From Eikenella halliae (GTDB lineage Bacteria; Pseudomonadota; Gammaproteobacteria; Burkholderiales; Neisseriaceae): a stretch of 62,347 nucleotides of DNA. Each line of letters begins with the position of its first letter. Positions within the stretch are counted from its first letter, which is position 1. The notes below the pieces were generated by a model. It did no database searches. It had not been told where the DNA came from and saw only the letters and a program-made list of their open reading frames with translations. The position numbers and the translations under genes were made by a program. Positions 32,279 through 40,299 of this stretch are shown piece by piece. Where the stretch lies: the NCBI RefSeq assembly GCF_001648475.1, contig NZ_LXSQ01000009.1, forward strand, positions 1 through 62,347, in the 5' to 3' direction.

Positions 32279-34163
32279 TTCCCGCGCGCCCGATACGGCG
32301 CAGATGCAGCAGCTGCAGCGCAGCATGAGTTTTGAGCGGCAAACGGTGGATGCGGACAAGCGCACGGTGGAAGTGGCGTTTTCCAGCGAGGAACCGGTGC
32401 AGCGTTGGTTTGGCGAAGAAATTTTGAGCCACGAACCGGGCGCTTGCGATTTGAGCCGCCTCAACGGCGGCGCGGCGGTGCTGTTTAACCACAAATGGGA
32501 CGACCTGATCGGCGTGGTGGAAAAAGCGTGGGTGGATGCGGATAAAAAAGGCCGCGCCCTAGTGCGCTTCGGCAATTCCGCCAGGGCGCAGGAGAAGTTT
32601 CAGGATGTGCAGGACGGCATCCTGCGCCACATCTCGGTAGGCTACCAAATCCGCGCCCTGAATTGCGAAAACCCCGATGCCAAAGCCGATGAGGAGCCGC
32701 GCTACCGCGCCACCGATTGGCTGCCGTATGAAATCTCGTTTGTAACCGTGCCGGCCGATACCTCGGTGGGGGTGGGGCGCACGTTACCCGAACCGCCGCA
32801 GACGGCCTCTGCACAACCTGAAAACTCCGATAAAGGAAAGCGTAATATGAACCAAGAAAACGAAAACACCGTACCGGCCGTTGCTGCCGGTGCACCTGCC
32901 GACACTGGCGCTGCCGAACGCGGCGCACAAGACGAGCGCAAACGCGTGGCCGAATTGCTGGCCATCGGCCGCGCCTATGCCGCACACGGCGGCATCGAAG
33001 CCGCCGAACAGGTGATTAAGGACGGCGGCGATGAAGCACAGTTGCGCGCCGCGATTATGGAGAAAATGCGCACCCAGCCCACCGCCACGGCAAACGACAT
33101 CGGCATGAGCGATAACGAGCAGCGCGAATACAGCCTGCTGCGCGCCATGAACGCCGCCGCGACCGGCAAATGGGACGAGGCCGGGCTGGAACGCGAAGTA
33201 TCCGAAGCCATCGGCAAACAACAGGGGCGCACCGCTACCGGCTTTTTCATCCCCACCGACTTACTGGCCGCCGCCGGCAGCCGTGCTTACAGCAAGGGCA
33301 CGCCCGCCAACGGCGGCTATACCGTAGCCAACGATTTGCGCCCGGATTTGTTTATCGATTTGTTGCGCAACCGTTTGGCGGTGGCCCAGCTGGGCGCTAC
33401 CGTGCTGGACGGCTTGGTGGGCGACATCACCATCCCGAAACAGCTCACCGGCAACAGCGTGAGCTGGGTAGATGAAAACGGCGAAGATTCCGGCAGCAAC
33501 GCCACCTTCGGACAAATCGCGCTGAAACCGAAAACCGTTACCGCCAACACCGAATTAAGCCGCCGCTTTATGCTGCAAAGCTCGCTATCCGCCGAACAGT
33601 TCGCCCGCAACGAGCTGATTAACGCGATGATGCTCGGCATCGACTTGGCGGCCATCACCGGCAGCGGCAGCAACAACCAGCCCACCGGCATCTTGAACAC
33701 AACCGGCATCGGCGCGGTAGCCATCGGCACCAACGGCGGCGAGCTGGAGTGGAAACACATTGTGGCGCTGGAAACCGCGATTGCCGCCGAAAACGCCGAT
33801 TTGGGCAACCTGGCCTACCTCACCAACACCAAGGTACGCGGCCACCTGAAAACCAAGCTCAAGGCCGCCAACGTACCGGGCTACATCTGGCAGGACGGCG
33901 ACACCCCGCTCAACGGCTACCGCTGCGCGGTGTCCAACCAAGTGCCGAGCAACCTCACCAAGGGCACGGCCACCAAATGCTCCCCGCTGATGTTCGGCAA
34001 CTGGGCGGACTTGCTGATTGCCCACTGGGGCGTGCTGGACGTGATTGTCGACCCGTACACCCAGAGCAAAAAAGGTGCGTTGGTGATTACTGTGTTGCAG
34101 GATGTGGATATTGCGGTGCGCCACGCCGAATCCTTTGCCGCCATCAAGGACGTGGTGGTTTAA
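32256..34163 (+). CDS. Prohead protease fused in frame to major capsid protein
   Basis: 635 residues in one frame from ATG 32256. Residues 1-185 are an S78-type prohead protease with H79 in LFNHKWD and S127 in RHISVGYQI as likely catalytic residues. Residues 198-635 are a scaffold-like helical segment (AQDERKRVAELLAIGRAYAA), then an HK97-fold capsid (TPANGGYTVANDLRPDLFID, LPNR-like core, LMFGNWADLLIAHWG). An internal ATG at 32847 (residue 198) has its own ribosome site and would give capsid alone. Most phages use two separate genes. Confidence 0.9.
   Translation: MSKTTGTNSRAPDTAQMQQLQRSMSFERQTVDADKRTVEVAFSSEEPVQRWFGEEILSHEPGACDLSRLNGGAAVLFNHKWDDLIGVVEKAWVDADKKGRALVRFGNSARAQEKFQDVQDGILRHISVGYQIRALNCENPDAKADEEPRYRATDWLPYEISFVTVPADTSVGVGRTLPEPPQTASAQPENSDKGKRNMNQENENTVPAVAAGAPADTGAAERGAQDERKRVAELLAIGRAYAAHGGIEAAEQVIKDGGDEAQLRAAIMEKMRTQPTATANDIGMSDNEQREYSLLRAMNAAATGKWDEAGLEREVSEAIGKQQGRTATGFFIPTDLLAAAGSRAYSKGTPANGGYTVANDLRPDLFIDLLRNRLAVAQLGATVLDGLVGDITIPKQLTGNSVSWVDENGEDSGSNATFGQIALKPKTVTANTELSRRFMLQSSLSAEQFARNELINAMMLGIDLAAITGSGSNNQPTGILNTTGIGAVAIGTNGGELEWKHIVALETAIAAENADLGNLAYLTNTKVRGHLKTKLKAANVPGYIWQDGDTPLNGYRCAVSNQVPSNLTKGTATKCSPLMFGNWADLLIAHWGVLDVIVDPYTQSKKGALVITVLQDVDIAVRHAESFAAIKDVVV
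32833..32849 (+). promoter_or_regulatory. Internal ribosome site and start for free capsid protein
   Basis: AAAGGAAAG ends seven bases before ATG 32847, which is in frame with the protease-capsid fusion at residue 198 (MNQENENTVPAVAAGAP). It would yield a 438-residue scaffold-capsid protein without the protease. Confidence 0.65.
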
Positions 34164-34171
34164 CCCAGCAA

Positions 34172-34200
34172 CAGGCTACCTGAAAAAATCAGGTAGCCTG
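34172..34200. terminator. Inverted DUS pair after the capsid gene
   Basis: CAGGCTACCTGA and TCAGGTAGCCTG form a 12-base stem with a five-A loop. It lies inside the late operon, so it may attenuate rather than end transcription. Confidence 0.7.
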
Positions 34201-34214
34201 AATTTTAGGAGGCC

Positions 34215-34586
34215 ATGATGCCCGAGCAAAAAACACTATTGATTATGGCGCTGCGCAGCCTGTTTGTCGGCTCGCAGTTTGTGGCAGAGGATGAGGCGGC
34301 AGAAGTGCCGGAAACCGAAGCCCGCGAACTGATCCGCAACGGCTGGGCGGTGGAAACCGAACCGGAAGAAACCGATCCGGGCAAACCGAAGCGCGGCGGC
34401 AAGAGAAAGGATGCCACCCAGCAGCCGCCTGTTGCCCCGCCCGCTCCGCCTAGCGGAGAAGGCAATAGCGAAACCCCGCCGCCGGCAGGTAGCGGCGAAC
34501 AACAGCCGAATGGCGAAAGCAACCCATCAGCTAACAGCGATAACGGGGAGCAGCCGCCGGCAGGCAGTGGTGAGCTGAATGTTTAA
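34215..34586 (+). CDS. Head-region protein with Pro/Gly-rich tail
   Basis: 123 residues (tandem ATG 34215/34218; AGGAGG just upstream). The N-terminal 50 residues form a small domain (MALRSLFVGSQFVAEDEAAE, TEARELIRNGWA) like those found after phage capsid genes. The rest is a low-complexity Pro/Gly/Ser/Asn tail with PPAGSGE repeated. The function is unknown; a decoration or connector role is possible. Confidence 0.65.
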   Translation: MMPEQKTLLIMALRSLFVGSQFVAEDEAAEVPETEARELIRNGWAVETEPEETDPGKPKRGGKRKDATQQPPVAPPAPPSGEGNSETPPPAGSGEQQPNGESNPSANSDNGEQPPAGSGELNV

Positions 34587-34884
34587 CGAGCCGCTGGCGG
34601 TGTTTGTGAACCCTGCCGATTTTGGCGAAACCGCGCTGCTCGACGGGCAGCCGGTACGCTGCATTTTCGACCGCGAATACGCCGCAGATAACGGCTACGG
34701 CATCTCGGCGGGCAATGCCGACCCGTATTTAATCTGTCTTTCCGCCGAGCTGCCGGACACGGTGGCGGAAGCGGAAATACAGGTGCGGGGCATTGCCTAC
34801 CGGGTTGCCGAAGTGCAGGCGGACGGCACCGGCATCACCGTTTTACAGTTGAGGGCAAAAAATGAGCCGGCACCAACTTACTGA
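34579..34884 (+). CDS. Head-tail attachment protein (gpFII-like)
   Basis: 101 residues. MFNEPLAVFVNPADFGETAL begins a small beta domain seen in the Phage_attach/gpFII family, which joins head and tail. It overlaps the upstream gene by eight bases and the next by 23. Confidence 0.72.
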   Translation: MFNEPLAVFVNPADFGETALLDGQPVRCIFDREYAADNGYGISAGNADPYLICLSAELPDTVAEAEIQVRGIAYRVAEVQADGTGITVLQLRAKNEPAPTY

Positions 34885-35419
34885 CATCCGCGCCGCCGCC
34901 GTGGCGCTGCTGGGGACTAAATTTAGACGGGTATATCCCTATCGTTGGGTCGCGCCCGCGCAAAACAAACTGCCGTGCGTGGTGGTATCGGTGGCATCCC
35001 GCAGCAGCAGCGTATTTAACGCCGCGCCGCTGGAACTGCGGCACGAAGCGCAGCTGGCCGTTACCTGTATTGTGCAGGGCAACGACAAAACCGAAGACGT
35101 GGCGGAGGAAATGACTGCGCTGGCGGAAAAACTGTTTTACGCCAACCCCACGCTCGGCGGCGAGCTGGGCGAAGATTTGCTGCCGCTGTCGCTCACCATC
35201 GAAGCCGAAGACCAAGGCGAATACGTGAGCGTGTTTTACACCCAGCTGTGGCAGGCGGTGTGGTACGAACAGGCCGGCGATTATGTGGGCGATGAAAACC
35301 ACCACCCGCAGGCGCATATCGGCCCGCCGCTGCTCACCGAAGCCGCGCTGGCCACGCATTGGCAACTGTATGGCAGCAATCCCGAGATTGACGCCGAAGA
35401 CAACATCCCGAAAAGCTGA
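34862..35419 (+). CDS. Minor tail / tail-completion protein (gpU-like)
   Basis: 185 residues. HQLTDIRAAAVALLG and a central beta region (KLPCVVVSVASRSSS, RHEAQLAVTCIVQG, TEDVAEEMTALAEKL) resemble phage tail-terminator proteins. The overlapping start with GAGGG upstream supports a cotranslated head-tail junction module. Confidence 0.65.
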   Translation: MSRHQLTDIRAAAVALLGTKFRRVYPYRWVAPAQNKLPCVVVSVASRSSSVFNAAPLELRHEAQLAVTCIVQGNDKTEDVAEEMTALAEKLFYANPTLGGELGEDLLPLSLTIEAEDQGEYVSVFYTQLWQAVWYEQAGDYVGDENHHPQAHIGPPLLTEAALATHWQLYGSNPEIDAEDNIPKS

Positions 35420-35430
35420 AAGGGGCTTTT

Positions 35431-35604
35431 ATGACTACGTTTTATGTGCGACCGGTTGGCGATTACCTAATCACCGACCCGGCCACCGGCGAGCCGCTGC
35501 CGAAAGACGGCGCGCAGGTGGAAAAAAACAACTACTGGCTGCGCCGCCTGAATGCGGGCGAAGTAGAGGCAGTGGCCGGCAAAGACAAAGAGGCTAACAA
35601 ATGA
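35431..35604 (+). CDS. DUF2635 protein (Mu gp38-like)
   Basis: 57 residues. MTTFYVRPVGDYLITDP, then TGEPLPKDGAQVEKNNYWLR and AGEVEAV, matches DUF2635, the short gene in front of the sheath gene in Mu-like tails. Its TGA overlaps the sheath ATG (ATGA). The role is unknown. Confidence 0.82.
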   Translation: MTTFYVRPVGDYLITDPATGEPLPKDGAQVEKNNYWLRRLNAGEVEAVAGKDKEANK

Positions 35605-37067
35605 CGATTGCATTTAATGAGATTCCCGGCAACCTGCGCGCGCCGGGCAGCCGCACCGAATTTAACAACGAGCTGGCCAAAAAAGGCGCAAATATCAAGC
35701 CTTATCGCGCCTTGCTGATTGCACCCGCCACCGGCGGCAGCGCAGAAGCAGGCAAGGCCGTGCCGATTACCCGCCTGGAGCAGGCTGCCGGGATGTTTGG
35801 CGCGGGCAGCCTGATGTATTGGGCGGCCAAAGGCTGGTTTGACAACAAAGGCGGCGACATCGAGACCTTCGCCCTGCCTTTAGCCAACACCTCCGGCTCG
35901 GCGGCCAGCGGCAAAATCCAAATTGCCGGTACGGTGCAGGATGGCGGCGTGGTGTATCTCTACATCGGCGGACAGGCAGTCAAGCTGGCGGTAAAAGCCA
36001 ACGATGGCGCGGCGGCCGTGGCTACCGCGCTGGCCGCCGCCGTGAATGCCGCCGCCGATTTGCCGGTGAGTGCGCAGGCAGATGCCGGCGCAGTAACGCT
36101 GACGGCCAAAAACAAGGGTTTGCCCGGCAATGAGATTGACCTGCGGCTCAACTATTATCCGCGCGACGAGCAAACGCCAACCGGCCTCACTATTTCCATC
36201 ACCGCAATGGCCGGCGGCGCGGGCACGCCGGATTTGGCAGCCGCCTTGGCCGGGCTGGGTGATAAACAGTTCGACGTGATGGTGATGCCGTTTACCGATG
36301 CCGCCAGCCTGAAGGCAGTGGAAGACGAATTGGCTTCCCGTTGGGGGCCGATGCGCGCCATCGGCGGTTTGGTGTTTGTCGCCAAAGCTGACAACTACGC
36401 CGGGCTCACCACGCTGGGCAACGGGCGCAACAGCCCGTTTTCGGTAATCGGCGGCTTGCCCGGCGTGCCGAATTTGCCGGTACAGCTGGCGGCAGCGACT
36501 GCCGCACAGGCCGCGTTTGCCGCGCAAAACGACCCGGCGCGCCCGTTTCAGACTTTGGAGCTCAAAGGCATCCTGCCGCCCGCCGACAGCGCCCAGCTTA
36601 CCCTGCAGGAGCGCAACCTGCTGCTGTATAACGGCATCTCCACCTACCGCACCAACGCGGGCGGTGCAGTGATGATCGATATGCTGATCAGTACCTACAA
36701 AGTGGGCAAACTGGGGCAGGCTGATGAGAGCTATCTGCTGATTAACACGGTGTGGACATTGAGCTATCTGCGCTACGACTGGGACACCTACATTCAGCAA
36801 AAATACCCACGGCACAAGCTGGCGGATGACGGCAACAAATTCCCATCCGGCCAGCCGATTATGACCCCATCCGGCATGAAGGCCGAAATGGTGGCGCGCG
36901 CGCAGATTTGGCAGGCATTGGGCTTGGTGGAAAACATCGACCAGTTCACCGCCGACAGCTACGCCGAACGCAACATCGGCAACCCAACCCGCCTCGATAC
37001 ATTCATGGTGCCCGACCTCGTGAACCCGTGGATTATCACCGGCAACGTGATTGCGTTTATCGTTTAA
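35601..37067 (+). CDS. Contractile tail sheath protein (Mu gpL-like)
   Basis: 488 residues. The N-terminus is IAFNEIPGNLRAPGSRTEFN, the insertion domain is Ala/Gly-rich, and the C-terminal half carries YLLINTVWTLSYLRYDWDTY and LDTFMVPDLVNPWIITGNVI, as in Mu-type sheaths. It contracts to drive the tube through the envelope. Start coupled to the DUF2635 gene. Confidence 0.92.
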   Translation: MTIAFNEIPGNLRAPGSRTEFNNELAKKGANIKPYRALLIAPATGGSAEAGKAVPITRLEQAAGMFGAGSLMYWAAKGWFDNKGGDIETFALPLANTSGSAASGKIQIAGTVQDGGVVYLYIGGQAVKLAVKANDGAAAVATALAAAVNAAADLPVSAQADAGAVTLTAKNKGLPGNEIDLRLNYYPRDEQTPTGLTISITAMAGGAGTPDLAAALAGLGDKQFDVMVMPFTDAASLKAVEDELASRWGPMRAIGGLVFVAKADNYAGLTTLGNGRNSPFSVIGGLPGVPNLPVQLAAATAAQAAFAAQNDPARPFQTLELKGILPPADSAQLTLQERNLLLYNGISTYRTNAGGAVMIDMLISTYKVGKLGQADESYLLINTVWTLSYLRYDWDTYIQQKYPRHKLADDGNKFPSGQPIMTPSGMKAEMVARAQIWQALGLVENIDQFTADSYAERNIGNPTRLDTFMVPDLVNPWIITGNVIAFIV

Positions 37068-37078
37068 CCCCTAATGCT

Positions 37079-37103
37079 CCGCAGGCTACCTGAAAGCCTG
37101 CGG
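37079..37103 (+). terminator. Hairpin built around a DUS between sheath and tube
   Basis: CCGCAGGCT pairs with AGCCTGCGG, with the rest of the DUS as loop. There is no T run, so it may act as an mRNA stabiliser or pause rather than a full terminator. Confidence 0.45.
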
Positions 37104-37120
37104 GGTTTGGAGCAAATATC

Positions 37121-37489
37121 ATGGCAAAATCAAACCGCCGTGCTGGCGTGATTTTTTTCAAAGTCAATGGCAACCAGCTGGATGCCAAAGGCAACTTTAC
37201 CTACAACTTGGGCAAAGGCAAGCGTGAGGCGATTATCGGCGCGGACGGCGTGCACGGTTACAAAGAGACCCCGCAAACGCCGTTTATCGAGGGCGAAATC
37301 ACCGACCGCCCCGATTTGAAACTGGCCGATTTAACCAGCATCGACAATGCCACCGTTACCCTGCAGTTAGCCAGCGGCAAAACTGTGGTGCTTTCCGATG
37401 CCTGGTATGCCGGCGAGGGCACGGGCAACACCGAAGAGGCTAATATTGGCGTACGCTTCGAGAGTAAATACGAAGCGCAGGAAATCTAA
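37121..37489 (+). CDS. Tail tube protein (Mu gpM-like)
   Basis: 122 residues. AGVIFFKVNGNQLDAKGNFT, GKREAIIGADGVHGYKETPQ and VVLSDAWYAGEGTGNTEE fit the Mu gpM tube family, which polymerises inside the sheath. It follows the sheath gene, the usual order. Confidence 0.9.
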   Translation: MAKSNRRAGVIFFKVNGNQLDAKGNFTYNLGKGKREAIIGADGVHGYKETPQTPFIEGEITDRPDLKLADLTSIDNATVTLQLASGKTVVLSDAWYAGEGTGNTEEANIGVRFESKYEAQEI

Positions 37490-37503
37490 AGGAAAACAAG
37501 CAA

Positions 37504-37797
37504 ATGGATAAACTTATTATTCAGTTGAGCAGCCCGATCCAGTTCGGGCGCGAGGAAATCAGCGAACTGGACATCCGCCGCCCGACCGGCCGGGATTTGA
37601 TGGGCTTGGAGATTAAATTCAGCCCGGACAGCTTGATTTTGGATGCCAAAACCCTGTTTGCGCTGGTGGGCAAACTAACCAACATCCCGCCAAACGTGCT
37701 GGCGCAGATGGATAGCGCAGATGCCTTTGTGTTGAGCGCGGAGATGCAGGGTTTTTTGCTATCTGGCCGCCAGACTGGGCAGACTACGCCGCAGTAG
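37504..37797 (+). CDS. Tail assembly chaperone, zero-frame product (Mu gp41 / P2 gpE type)
   Basis: 97 residues. QLSSPIQFGREEISELDIRR, then PTGRDLMGLEIKF is the family N-terminus. At 37752-37758 the frame contains T TTT TTG, the heptamer used for -1 frameshifting in P2 E/E'. The last 12 codons after that point are the non-shifted tail. It works with the tape measure protein during tail assembly. Confidence 0.88.
   Translation: MDKLIIQLSSPIQFGREEISELDIRRPTGRDLMGLEIKFSPDSLILDAKTLFALVGKLTNIPPNVLAQMDSADAFVLSAEMQGFLLSGRQTGQTTPQ
37752..37758 (+). promoter_or_regulatory. -1 ribosomal frameshift slippery heptamer
   Basis: T TTT TTG is in phase with the chaperone frame (GGT TTT TTG). Slipping back one base leads into an open frame encoding a gpE-like segment. 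Confidence 0.82.
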
Positions 37798-37907
37798 TGG
37801 CCTACACCTTCAAAGGCAGCGCCGGCGACGTGCTGGCGCTGGATATTGACGAGCTGCAGTGGTGGTATGAGCGGGCGTGCTGGATTCGGGAACAGTTGGA
37901 AGAGTAA
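37758..37907 (+). CDS. gpE-like extension reached by -1 frameshift
   Basis: 49 codons after the slippery site: AIWPPDWADYAAVVAYTFKG, then DIDELQWWYERACWIREQLE. This is the classical downstream half of tail chaperone pairs. It has no start codon or ribosome site of its own. The fusion would be about 134 residues. The zero-frame stop lies inside this stretch. Confidence 0.82.
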   Translation, partial: AIWPPDWADYAAVVAYTFKGSAGDVLALDIDELQWWYERACWIREQLEE

Positions 37908-37938
37908 AATATCTGGGCTTATTTACAAGGAGAACCCG

Positions 37939-38463
37939 ATGAAATATTTACCCGTGTTATTGGTTACGCTGCTGACTGCCTGCGGCGGCTCGGAAAAACC
38001 TGCCGAACCTGCCGCTGCTTCAGTGGCGGCGTCCGCTCCAGTATCCGCCAGCTCGGCGCAAGCCGAGCGAACCTTTACCCCAGTGCCGGACATTAAGCCA
38101 GTATGGCAGATAATGGATATTGCCGGACAGCCGCAGGCGGCGGTGGAAAAAATACTGGGCCAGCCGCAGGGCGCTTGCGAAAACAATAAATACGGCAAAA
38201 GCTGCGAATACCAGACGCCACCGGCTGAATGGAGTATCACGTATATCAATGGCCGGGCTGATTGGATTTTGCTACGTGACCCGCGCATTGATAACGCTTT
38301 AACCTCGCCCGTATGGCTTGGATTGCCGTATGAGACACCGACAACAGCGGCACCGGCACTTTTGGGATGGAGCAACTACCCCGGATTGTTGGATTTTGCC
38401 GCGCACGTCAGTATGGACAACAAAGCGCTGGAATATATTTATATTAAGGTTAGAACACCTTAA
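37939..38463 (+). CDS. Lipoprotein cargo gene (moron) inside the tail operon
   Basis: 174 residues with AAGGAG before ATG 37939. The signal peptide MKYLPVLLVTLLTAC ends in lipobox LTAC with lipidated C15. An Ala/Ser-rich linker follows, then a soluble domain with VWQIMDIAGQPQAAVEKILG and two Cys (ACENNKYGKSCEY), which may form a disulfide. It interrupts the chaperone-tape measure order and has its own terminator, typical of a lysogenic-conversion gene. The function is unknown; superinfection exclusion is a reasonable guess. Confidence 0.75.
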   Translation: MKYLPVLLVTLLTACGGSEKPAEPAAASVAASAPVSASSAQAERTFTPVPDIKPVWQIMDIAGQPQAAVEKILGQPQGACENNKYGKSCEYQTPPAEWSITYINGRADWILLRDPRIDNALTSPVWLGLPYETPTTAAPALLGWSNYPGLLDFAAHVSMDNKALEYIYIKVRTP

Positions 38464-38482
38464 TTATTAGATGTTTACATAA

Positions 38483-38510
38483 CGCAGAGCCTGCCGCTCT
38501 GCGTTTTTTT
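38483..38510 (+). terminator. Terminator of the lipoprotein gene
   Basis: CGCAGAGC and GCTCTGCG pair around a short loop and are followed by seven T residues. It stands inside the tail operon just before the tape measure gene. Confidence 0.85.
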
Positions 38511-38523
38511 ATGCCTGGAGTAA

Positions 38524-40290
38524 ATGATGGCAAGGCCAAAAACCGAGATAGAAGTAACCGTACAAGACCGGGCCAGCCGCGCATTACGTACCATCCGCGA
38601 ACGCTTGGGCACGTTAAACAACGGGCGCGTGGGGCGGGCGATGGCGCAGGTAGCGCGGGCAACTGATCAGGCCACTGCCACCCTGAAACATTATGCGGCG
38701 GCCGGTGCGGTGCTGGCGGCGGGTAGTGCGTTTATGGTTAAAGGGGTGGTGGATACGGCCAGCGAATTTGAACGCTACCGCACGGTGCTGGAAACCATCG
38801 AAGGCAGCAGTGAAAAAGCTAGGCAGTCGATGACATGGGTAAGCGAGTTCGCGGCAAAAACACCCTACGAACTCAACGAGGTAAACGAAGCCTTTGTGAA
38901 GCTGAAATCCTACGGCCTCGACCCGATTAAAGACGGGCTGCTGACTACGCTGGGCGATACCTCCGCCGGTATGGGTAAGCCGCTGATGCAGACGGTGGAG
39001 GCGATTGCCGACGCCATGACCGGGCAAAACGAGCGCCTGAAAGAGTTTGGGATTAAAGCCTCAGCGCAGGGCAACCGCATCATCTACGAATACACCGACA
39101 AAAGCGGCCGCCAGATGCGGGCAATGGCAGACAAGAACAACCGCGAACAAATCCGCGCCACCCTGCAGACCATCTGGAACGAAAAATATGGCGGGGCGAT
39201 GGATAAGCTGTCCAATACTTGGGGCGGCATGATGTCCAACCTATCGGACAATTGGGAGCGCTTTAAGCTGATGATCGCCGATTCGGGCGTGTTTAGTTAT
39301 TTGCAAGATAAATTGCGCGGGCTGCTGGAAAAAATCGATGCGATGGCACAAGACGGCAGCCTGCAGAAACTGGCCGAAACCATCGGCAAAAACTTGGTAA
39401 CCGCCTTTGAAAAAGCCTGGGAGTTCGGTACCAAGCTATACGATAAATTCAACGAAATCAACGATTACTTAGGCGGTTTTGGTAACACAATGCTGGTGGT
39501 GGCGGCGATTCTATCCCTGCCGCTGGTAGCGGCGTTTGTGAATGTGGCGTGGGCGGTAGGCTCGCTGGCGGTAGCGCTGATTGGGGCGCTACCGGCGATT
39601 TGGGGTTTTACCGCTGCGCTGCTGGCGAATCCGCTCACGTGGATTATCGGGCTGGTGGCGGCGTTTGCCGGTTTGGTATATGTGATATGGCGCAACTGGG
39701 ACGGCATCGGCGCTTATTTCAGCCGGTTGTGGGATGAGGTGTCGGGCGCGTTTGCTGAGGCGTGGGAATGGATTAAGGAACTGTGCGCTTCGGCTTTTGA
39801 TGCGATTGGCAGCCTGTTTCTCAATTTTACGCCGGTGGGCTGGATGATTCAGTCGATGTCGGCGGTGTGGGGCTACCTGAAAGGGGTGTGGCCGCAAATC
39901 AGGCAAACCTTTGTTGCCGCGCTTGCCGCCATCGGCGGGGTGTTGTCCGGCTTCTCGCCGCTCAACCTGATGCGTGGCGGCTTTGAAGCATTGAAAGGCT
40001 ATATCGCCGGGGTGTGGGATTGGATACGCGAAAAGCTGCAGTGGGCATTGGACAAGCTGGAATCGCTGGGCAACACGGCGCGTTCGGTGTTCGGCGGCGG
40101 CGATGGCGCGGCGGCTCCGGTGGCCTTCTCCGGCAAACCGGCGGCGGCGCTGCCTGGGCGCGGCGGCGGCTTGGGCAAGGTGGCGGTACACATCGACCAC
40201 AGCAATGTGCCGCGCGGTACGCGGATGCAGGCTCGGGCCAGCAACGGCGTGCAGTTGAGCACCAAGCAAGGCTACAGCCTGGCAACTTAG
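38524..40290 (+). CDS. Tail tape measure protein
   Basis: 588 residues (tandem ATG 38524/38527 after TGGAG). The N-terminal domain has VQDRASRALRTIRERLGTLN and MVKGVVDTASEFERYRTVLE. A long hydrophobic stretch lies at about 318-392 (VVAAILSLPLVAAFVNVAWA onward). The C-terminus is Gly/Ala-rich. It sets tail length and threads through the tube. A near-DUS GGCTACCTGAAA falls within the coding region near 39869. Confidence 0.88.
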   Translation: MMARPKTEIEVTVQDRASRALRTIRERLGTLNNGRVGRAMAQVARATDQATATLKHYAAAGAVLAAGSAFMVKGVVDTASEFERYRTVLETIEGSSEKARQSMTWVSEFAAKTPYELNEVNEAFVKLKSYGLDPIKDGLLTTLGDTSAGMGKPLMQTVEAIADAMTGQNERLKEFGIKASAQGNRIIYEYTDKSGRQMRAMADKNNREQIRATLQTIWNEKYGGAMDKLSNTWGGMMSNLSDNWERFKLMIADSGVFSYLQDKLRGLLEKIDAMAQDGSLQKLAETIGKNLVTAFEKAWEFGTKLYDKFNEINDYLGGFGNTMLVVAAILSLPLVAAFVNVAWAVGSLAVALIGALPAIWGFTAALLANPLTWIIGLVAAFAGLVYVIWRNWDGIGAYFSRLWDEVSGAFAEAWEWIKELCASAFDAIGSLFLNFTPVGWMIQSMSAVWGYLKGVWPQIRQTFVAALAAIGGVLSGFSPLNLMRGGFEALKGYIAGVWDWIREKLQWALDKLESLGNTARSVFGGGDGAAAPVAFSGKPAAALPGRGGGLGKVAVHIDHSNVPRGTRMQARASNGVQLSTKQGYSLAT

Positions 40291-40299
40291 GAGTAAAAA

